In this document: piece by piece, positions 5,908 to 9,720 of the stretch
Position numbering within the stretch: position 1 is the first letter of the stretch
Layout of the letters: each line of letters starts with the position of its first letter
Assembly: GCA_007136565.1 (NCBI GenBank)
Contig: SLGS01000207.1
Location: 1-9,720 of the forward strand
Origin: Clostridia bacterium
GTDB lineage: Bacteria > Bacillota > Sulfobacillia > SLMV01
Direction: 5' to 3'
Length of the DNA: 9,720 bases
Position numbers and translations under genes: made by a program
The notes under the pieces: model-generated
What the model saw: only the letters and a program-made list of their open reading frames with translations
What the model was told of the DNA's origin: nothing
Database searches by the model: none

Positions 5908-7089
5908 TTATCCCGGCGCCAATACGAGCGATACAACACACTCCACATGCTCAGTTTGAGGAAACATGTCCACCGGCACCACCGAATCAATTCTGTAGCC
6001 GAACTCCATCAGTTGGCGCGCATCGACGGCGAAAGATTCGGGATTGCAAGAAACATAAACAATCTTCCTCGCTCCAGTGCGACCGATCTTGCGCATAACC
6101 TTTCCCCCGGCTCCGGACCTAGGGGGATCCAACACAACCCTTCCCGGAACACCCCAGAGATCTTGCGCAAGTGGGAGTCCCCTCCTGGCGTCCGACTCTA
6201 GGAAGTGGGCATTGGAAAGACCGTTGCGCCTCGCATTTTCCCTGGCAGACTCTACGGCCATAGTTACTATCTCGATGCCAACCACAGGATCGGGGGCGAA
6301 ATCGCGCGCCAGGGGCAAAGAAAACGTACCGACCCCGCTGAATACATCGAAAAAGGCTCCCCCTCCCGCCGGATCCCACGAGAAGTCCCGGACCAACTCG
6401 ATCAGCTTCTCCGCACCCCGGAGATTGATTTGGAAGAATGTGTCGACACCTATTTTGAAATCGAAACCAGCCAGCCGGTCCATGATCTCCGGGGAACCCG
6501 ATAGTTTCTCTGTCCTGCCTTCATCGGTCCTCGCGGCATCCGCTTTCGCGGGATTTACGATCCAAAGAAGCCCCCTCACCGGTAAACCATCCAGGTAGTT
6601 GCCCAAATCTCCCAGGGCGCGCTCCTCGACGTCGTCGAGTTCTTCCCGGGAAGTGAAAAGGCTAACCAGGAGATCTCCATCGGCAGAGCTGCGAACACTT
6701 AGATGTCTGAGAAGACCTCGATGAGCTCTCTTGTCGTAACCGGAAAGCCCCCACTCCCGGGACCAAACGGAAACCCTCTGAAGGACTGTCTCCATATCCT
6801 CGGAGGGCAAAAGGCATCGCTGAAGGGGTATGATGCTCCTGAAGTCGCCCCGGCGATGAAGGCCAAGCGATCCGTCGGGGCCGAAGGTAAACTCCATCTT
6901 ATTCCGATAGCGTAAAGGAGGGCCCGGGGCCAGCGGATCCTCAACCACGACACCGGAGAACTCTGCTCCCCCAAGCGCATTTCGGACGGCCTTCGCCTTC
7001 ATCCGCAGTTGCTCCTCGTAGGGCATATCTTGATAACTACACCCACCACAATCTCCGAAGTGGGGACAGATTTCCCACGCTACAGACAT
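5908..7089 (-). CDS. rlmD: 23S rRNA (uracil-5-)-methyltransferase, RlmD/TrmA family
   Basis: A 393-residue cytoplasmic enzyme that uses S-adenosylmethionine to make 5-methyluridine in RNA. The N-terminus holds the [4Fe-4S] ligands Cys8, Cys14 and Cys17 (CPHFGDCGGC) and the distant Cys92 (LQRC). Residues 218-222 are FFQIN. Motif I for SAM is DVFSGVGTFSL (248-258), with GIEIV at 271-275. DPPRSG (321-326), the catalytic nucleophile Cys348 in VSCNP, and the general base Glu380 in PQTEHVE complete the TrmA/RlmC/RlmD signature. It lacks the N-terminal TRAM domain and is shorter than E. coli RlmD (about 430), as in several anaerobes. Whether it targets U1939, U747 or both cannot be told from sequence. 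The start ATG (7087-7089) has a near-perfect AGGAGGTG five bases upstream. Its upstream region is occupied by insertion-sequence debris, so its promoter must lie in or beyond that. No frameshift is present. Confidence 0.93.
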   Translation of the reverse strand: MSVAWEICPHFGDCGGCSYQDMPYEEQLRMKAKAVRNALGGAEFSGVVVEDPLAPGPPLRYRNKMEFTFGPDGSLGLHRRGDFRSIIPLQRCLLPSEDMETVLQRVSVWSREWGLSGYDKRAHRGLLRHLSVRSSADGDLLVSLFTSREELDDVEERALGDLGNYLDGLPVRGLLWIVNPAKADAARTDEGRTEKLSGSPEIMDRLAGFDFKIGVDTFFQINLRGAEKLIELVRDFSWDPAGGGAFFDVFSGVGTFSLPLARDFAPDPVVGIEIVTMAVESARENARRNGLSNAHFLESDARRGLPLAQDLWGVPGRVVLDPPRSGAGGKVMRKIGRTGARKIVYVSCNPESFAVDARQLMEFGYRIDSVVPVDMFPQTEHVECVVSLVLAPG

Positions 7090-7094
7090 TACAG

Positions 7095-7102
7095 CACCTC
7101 CT
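7095..7102 (-). promoter_or_regulatory. strong Shine-Dalgarno of rlmD
   Basis: AGGAGGTG on the minus strand, five bases before the ATG. Only five bases separate it from the insertion-sequence-like repeat at 7108-7131. Confidence 0.85.
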
Positions 7103-7107
7103 AGTGA

Positions 7108-7131
7108 GATTGCCCCGGTTTGGTGGACACT
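7108..7131 (-). repeat. insertion-sequence 3' end, copy A
   Basis: On the minus strand this reads AGTGTCCACCAAACCGGGGC, inside a frame giving HTAKRVSTKPGQ. It matches copy B (7648-7670) at 20 of 23 bases and in the same orientation. The peptide context also lines up (HT, three residues, VSTK, one residue, G). It is probably the right end of a second, almost erased IS3-type element that landed next to rlmD. Confidence 0.6.
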
Positions 7132-7647
7132 CGCTTGGCAGTGTGCACGATCATCTGCTGTCCATCAAAGCGGGTAAATCCCAACTGAGTTCGACGCACA
7201 AGCGAGGTCGTCACATCTAGGGCATTCGCCACATTATCGTCGGGGTTTTCGGCACACCTGATCCGCTGCATCTTGTTTTCGGAACGGGTCTCATCCGACT
7301 CTGCTGATATATTCATCCTCTGGCTGTTGGCCAATGGTTATGTGACCCTCGATGCCACCTCCGGTGATATCCAGTCCCTCGGAGGACGCCCCCGGGTTCC
7401 ATTGTTGGTCCCGTCAATCAAGGTAGTCAACGTCATCGCGGTGCCAAACTGCCGGATACACCACGGAAATCGTAGGCGCGGCGGCCCGTGGAGAGCGCCC
7501 AGCGTATCATTTCCCACTGCACAGCGCAATTCGCCATGTATCGGCGGTTTTTCGTGGAGGAAACCCCATAGAGGTACCACACCGTTCCCCAGGGTTACAT
7601 CGCAATCGTACCCGAGAGGACCTGATCGTCAATCTCGGTCAAGAGCA
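7132..7647. other. decayed sequence between the two insertion-sequence ends
   Basis: About 515 bp with open frames on both strands (plus 7273-7767, minus 7338-7580, minus 7101-7334) that overlap each other. None has a recognisable domain or a good ribosome site. The last part of the minus frame (to 7101) looks like the tail of a transposase related to the one at 7648-8118. I take the stretch as remains of one or more mobile elements. Confidence 0.45.
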
Positions 7648-7670
7648 ATCGCCCGAGTTTGGTGGACACT
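7648..7670 (-). repeat. insertion-sequence 3' end, copy B
   Basis: On the minus strand AGTGTCCACCAAACTCGGGC lies at the end of the IS3-type transposase relic, where the right terminal inverted repeat of the element is expected. No matching left end was found to the right (up to 9720), so the element is truncated. Confidence 0.6.
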
Positions 7671-8118
7671 GCCGTATTGGTGTGCTGCCTGCCTTCCTGG
7701 GGTTTGCGGTACCCACTGTTCTTCACACTCCCGAGGCTCAGATACCCGAGCACAGAGTGCCTTCTAAGGCGATTGTAGAATCCCTCGATGTGATCGAGGA
7801 TATCCAGGGAGAGTTCGTTTCTATCCTTGCAACTGTTTCGCTTCAAAAGCCCCGTCTCTAAGGTGGCCATAAGGCCTTCTGCCATGAAGCCGTCGCAGCC
7901 ACCCTCCAGTGAACCCATGGAGCCGAGCAATCCCAGCGACTCCAAACGGCTGCCGAAGGTCATCGGAGTATACTGGCAATCTTGATCCGAATGGTGGATC
8001 GTCACCTCGTGAGGGCGAGGGTTCGGGGTCGCTACGCCTAGAGTCTCCAACGCCAAGGTCGACGCAGCCCGAGGATCCATAGACCAGTCCACAAGCGACG
8101 GTAGTAGACATCCATGAT
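7648..8118 (-). pseudogene. IS3-family transposase (OrfB, DDE) 3' fragment, decayed
   Basis: The minus strand keeps the C-terminal part of an rve-type DDE transposase. IMDVYYRR (8118-8095) carries the first Asp. After a one-base frameshift near 8092, VDWSMDPRAASTLALETL follows, then IHHSDQDCQYTPMTFGSRL with the second Asp, SMGSLEGGCDGFMAEGLMATL with the third acidic residue (Glu), and FYNRLRRHSVLGYLS, the family's C-terminal signature. The N-terminal half, OrfA with its helix-turn-helix, and the left end are absent. Conserved positions have drifted too: SVGDxYDNAMAESFF has become SLEGGCDGFMAEGLM. It cannot encode active transposase. The main frame runs past the element end to a stop at 7595. 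Its direction is the same as rlmD. The family call is firm; the subgroup is not determined. Confidence 0.85.
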
Positions 8119-8186
8119 CATCTCCGGGTACAGAGCCGATGGTCACTGGCACCATGCTGCGAGACATCGGCTACCCCAGGCGGACC

Positions 8187-8211
8187 GGCCGGCCGCCGAA
8201 AGATGCCGGCC
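8187..8211. repeat. GC-rich hairpin, 7-bp perfect stem
   Basis: GGCCGGC (8187-8193) pairs with GCCGGCC (8205-8211) around an 11-base loop. It lies next to the terminator at 8213-8258; the two are separated only by the A-run. Confidence 0.5.
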
Positions 8212-8212
8212 C

Positions 8213-8258
8213 AAAAATCCCGGTGAAACCCGCCCGGGATGCCCGCGGGCTACACCGG
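8213..8258 (-). terminator. intrinsic terminator-like hairpin, minus strand
   Basis: CCGGTGAAACCCGC (8220-8233) pairs with GCGGGCTACACCGG (8245-8258) at 12 of 14 positions, and the 11-base loop can extend the pairing. On the minus strand the stem is followed by GGGATTTTTGG (T-run opposite the A-run at 8213-8217). It faces the NimA-like operon, whose last stop is 660 bases upstream, or a lost gene in between. Confidence 0.5.
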
Positions 8259-8916
8259 ACTCCCTCCACCGGCTGATGCCGCAAGATACTCCCTGCGAAA
8301 GGCACAGATCACTCTTTGTCCGCGGTGAACCCTATGCATCCAGGCTTCTCTTGTTGAATGTGAACTATAGTCTTCGTTAACTTCCGGTCGTCTTTCTCCC
8401 GTTTCAATATCCCGCGTCGTCGCCATGGGTATTGACCGATGATGGGCACATGCAGCAGCCTGCACGGGACCAAGACACCGTGATCAACCTTCGTTCGACC
8501 TGTTGATCTATAGGCCAATTCTGGCTCGGATCCGTGTCCCCGGCGCTTAAGGAAGCGATTCTTTCCGGGATTCGCCCCTCCTCAAGAAGCACCGCATTCT
8601 CGCAGCGTAAACGGTTCAACTACACCCCCCACCATTAACCACCCTTGTTCACCGCTGTTGACTTCGTGCTGGCTTACCCAACTGCAAAGAGTCTACTCCG
8701 CAACACCCAGAACGTTCGACGCCTCCTTGAACCAACTACCGCACTCCTTCACCAGACGAACTTCCTCCCGAAGAAGCTGCGAAAGACAAGGCTGAATCCT
8801 CGGTATACGGATGCCCTCCCCCTAGCGAATACAAAGCGGCAATTCGCTGCCCAGCGAAGCGGGCCAGGTTCATCGAGACAGCATACCCGCGGCGGCAAAC
8901 TAGCCCCACTGCCAAA

Positions 8917-9402
8917 TCATACAGGCTCCCTCAGCGCAGCGGGAGCGTCCAGGACCTTTCCGGTGATATGTTCGGGCGAGATCTTCATGACGACCACTTG
9001 ATCCATGTCATCTTCGGTGATCGCCGATCTATCGGGTCGCCTCGAATGCTTGTCCACCAGGGCCTCGAGGGCATTGATGGCCTCCGCGGGATCTACCACG
9101 GCCGTGGCTTCACCGAAAACCATGACACTTCTGAAATAGGTACCCATGGAACAAGGAACCTTATCATCCCGTATACCGTAAAAGACGTCCACCTCGAGGC
9201 AGACCGACGGATTCTCTTGAAGGGCCCGGATCTTCCGTCCCTCCGGTGCGCTGTGAAAATATATCTGGTCATCCATCAGTACGAAATGTAGGGGAACCAC
9301 GTACGGTTCACCGTCGGCGATCATACCCATTCTCGCCACCGCCGCCGTCTCCAAGAACTCAAGAGACTCCTCTCGCTCCATGCTTCGATCGGATCTTCGC
9401 AA
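8917..9402 (-). CDS. pyridoxamine 5'-phosphate oxidase-fold flavoprotein, NimA-like
   Basis: A 161-residue protein of the split-barrel FMN-binding fold, closest to the NimA/flavin-nucleotide-binding group. Visible marks are the opening RRSDR, a helix (REESLEFLETAAVARMGM), DGEPYVVPLHFV, IYFHSAPEGRKIRALQENP (the usual FMN phosphate-contact strand-loop), VCLEVDVF, and SVMVFGEATAVVDPAEA. The length is normal for the family. Such proteins bind FMN or F420 or heme and reduce small molecules. The substrate here cannot be read, and nitroimidazole reduction should not be assumed. I prefer TTG at 9400-9402, because family members begin at MRRxDR and GGGAGG lies nine bases upstream. The alternative GTG at 9409-9411 adds three residues and overlaps the upstream stop as GTGA, a typical coupling arrangement, but has its Shine-Dalgarno directly abutting. 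It is in an operon with the isochorismatase-like gene. Stop is TGA. Confidence 0.88.
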   Translation of the reverse strand: MRRSDRSMEREESLEFLETAAVARMGMIADGEPYVVPLHFVLMDDQIYFHSAPEGRKIRALQENPSVCLEVDVFYGIRDDKVPCSMGTYFRSVMVFGEATAVVDPAEAINALEALVDKHSRRPDRSAITEDDMDQVVVMKISPEHITGKVLDAPAALREPV

Positions 9403-9407
9403 GTTCC

Positions 9408-9720
9408 TCACCCTCCCCCGCGTTCATCCCTCACACACACTCCCATGCGACGGGCAATCTCCGAAACACCCAAGACTTGTACCAGTCCGCCCGACAGTCC
9501 CGTAAGGCGCACCTGCCTCGTCGGGGTAACATCCACCGATGCCTCCGCGGCCAAGGCTACTCCGTAACCCCTATCGCCGGCCCCGCGAGTCGTACCCTCC
9601 ACTGCCCCGTCGTAAGAAATCCCGGCGAGTATCACCTCGCGGACACCGCAGCTTTGCAAGAAGAAGTCCAGTCCGGTCCCGTTAAATGCCCCGGCGGCCG
9701 ATCTCCAAAGAACAGCTTCG
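9408..9720 (-). CDS. isochorismatase-fold hydrolase, C-terminal part (runs off the window)
   Basis: The open frame continues to the right edge without a stop. It reads GAFNGTGLDFFLQSCGVREVILAG followed by ISYDGAVEGTTRGAGDRGY and VALAAEASVDV. This is the C-terminal half of the isochorismatase/cysteine-hydrolase fold (typical SAFxGTxLxxxLxxxGVxxLxLxG, then TxxCVxxTAxxAxxxGY). At the position of the nucleophile Cys the codon is GCA (Ala; DGAVEGT). Cys hydrolases of this fold, such as nicotinamidases, need that Cys, whereas true isochorismatases such as PhzD do without it. The protein is thus either an isochorismatase-type or other Cys-independent enzyme or catalytically dead. The Asp and Lys of the triad lie outside the window. 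The stop TGA (9408-9410) overlaps the possible GTG start of the flavoprotein gene, indicating one transcript and likely coupling. Start and full length are unknown. Confidence 0.8.
   Translation of the reverse strand, partial: EAVLWRSAAGAFNGTGLDFFLQSCGVREVILAGISYDGAVEGTTRGAGDRGYGVALAAEASVDVTPTRQVRLTGLSGGLVQVLGVSEIARRMGVCVRDERGGG

Larger units (their letters stand above)
8168..8916. other. about 750 bp without a supported gene
   Basis: Minus-strand frames at 8250-8465, 8309-8518 and 8404-8619 overlap in three registers. One (8309-8518) reads faintly like the middle of an integrase-type transposase (TKTIVHIQQEKPGCIGF), which is too weak to call. A plus frame at 8645-9001 has no ribosome site or motif and runs into the antisense of the flavoprotein gene. 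GC-rich hairpins at the left end are listed separately. Confidence 0.45.

Noticed and set aside
7273..7767. Longest plus-strand frame in the mobile-element debris (164 codons)
   Set aside because: No ribosome site, no motif, and it overlaps minus-strand transposase remains; its composition suggests a shadow of decayed sequence.
8160..8260. Possible riboswitch (GGTGAAACCCG resembling part of a cobalamin element)
   Set aside because: Other conserved boxes are absent, and the stem with a T-run on the opposite strand is better explained as a terminator.
8645..9001. Plus-strand frame of 118 codons beginning MFTAVDFVLAYPTA
   Set aside because: No ribosome site, runs antisense into the flavoprotein gene, and I cannot match it to any family.

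Overview
The window is about 55% GC by eye. It mixes intact bacterial genes with a large amount of gene debris. Starts are often TTG or GTG behind purine-rich Shine-Dalgarno sites, and TGA is an ordinary stop for at least two intact genes. The gene families (a NimA-like flavoprotein, a TrmA/RlmD methyltransferase with an Fe-S cluster and no TRAM domain, a secreted SLH-like protein, and a TM plus coiled-coil micro-protein ahead of a Clostridia-type alpha/beta hydrolase) suggest a Gram-positive or deep-branching Bacillota/Actinomycetota-like anaerobe. I cannot place it more precisely, and this is inference.

Left part (1-1742, all minus strand): a window-truncated, broken membrane-anchored alpha/beta hydrolase with a TGA at a normally Trp codon and a lost start; a 41-residue TM/coiled-coil micro-protein just upstream of it; a doubtful 55-residue ORF; and an intact 170-residue lipoprotein. 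From 1743 to 2528 no gene is supported, but there are three strong inverted repeats: a minus-strand intrinsic terminator with no matching gene, an 18-bp-arm hairpin, and a bulged inverted repeat next to the following gene.

Centre (2529-5138, plus strand): one intact 869-residue exported multidomain protein. Its order is signal peptide, SLH-like region, rhodanese domain with a Cys but a degenerate active loop, a carboxypeptidase-regulatory-like beta domain, a helical domain, a Gly-rich hydrophobic segment, a long coiled coil and an unrecognised C-terminus. It ends at a perfect 14-bp hairpin. It is the most interesting gene here.

Right part (5320-9720, minus strand): the ghost of a GGDEF diguanylate cyclase (N-terminus missing, one frameshift); a 36-residue ORF; intact rlmD-like 23S rRNA methyltransferase; two decayed IS3-family 3' ends carrying a shared direct repeat, one almost touching the rlmD Shine-Dalgarno; about 750 bp of unassigned sequence with GC-rich hairpins and a terminator; and a translationally coupled pair at the edge, an isochorismatase-fold hydrolase (partial) followed by a NimA-like FMN-binding protein.

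About 40% of the window carries no intact gene, yet the two long genes (2.6 kb and 1.2 kb) are uninterrupted. The breaks therefore look like real decay around insertion sequences rather than uniformly poor sequence. I see no tRNA, rRNA or CRISPR array.
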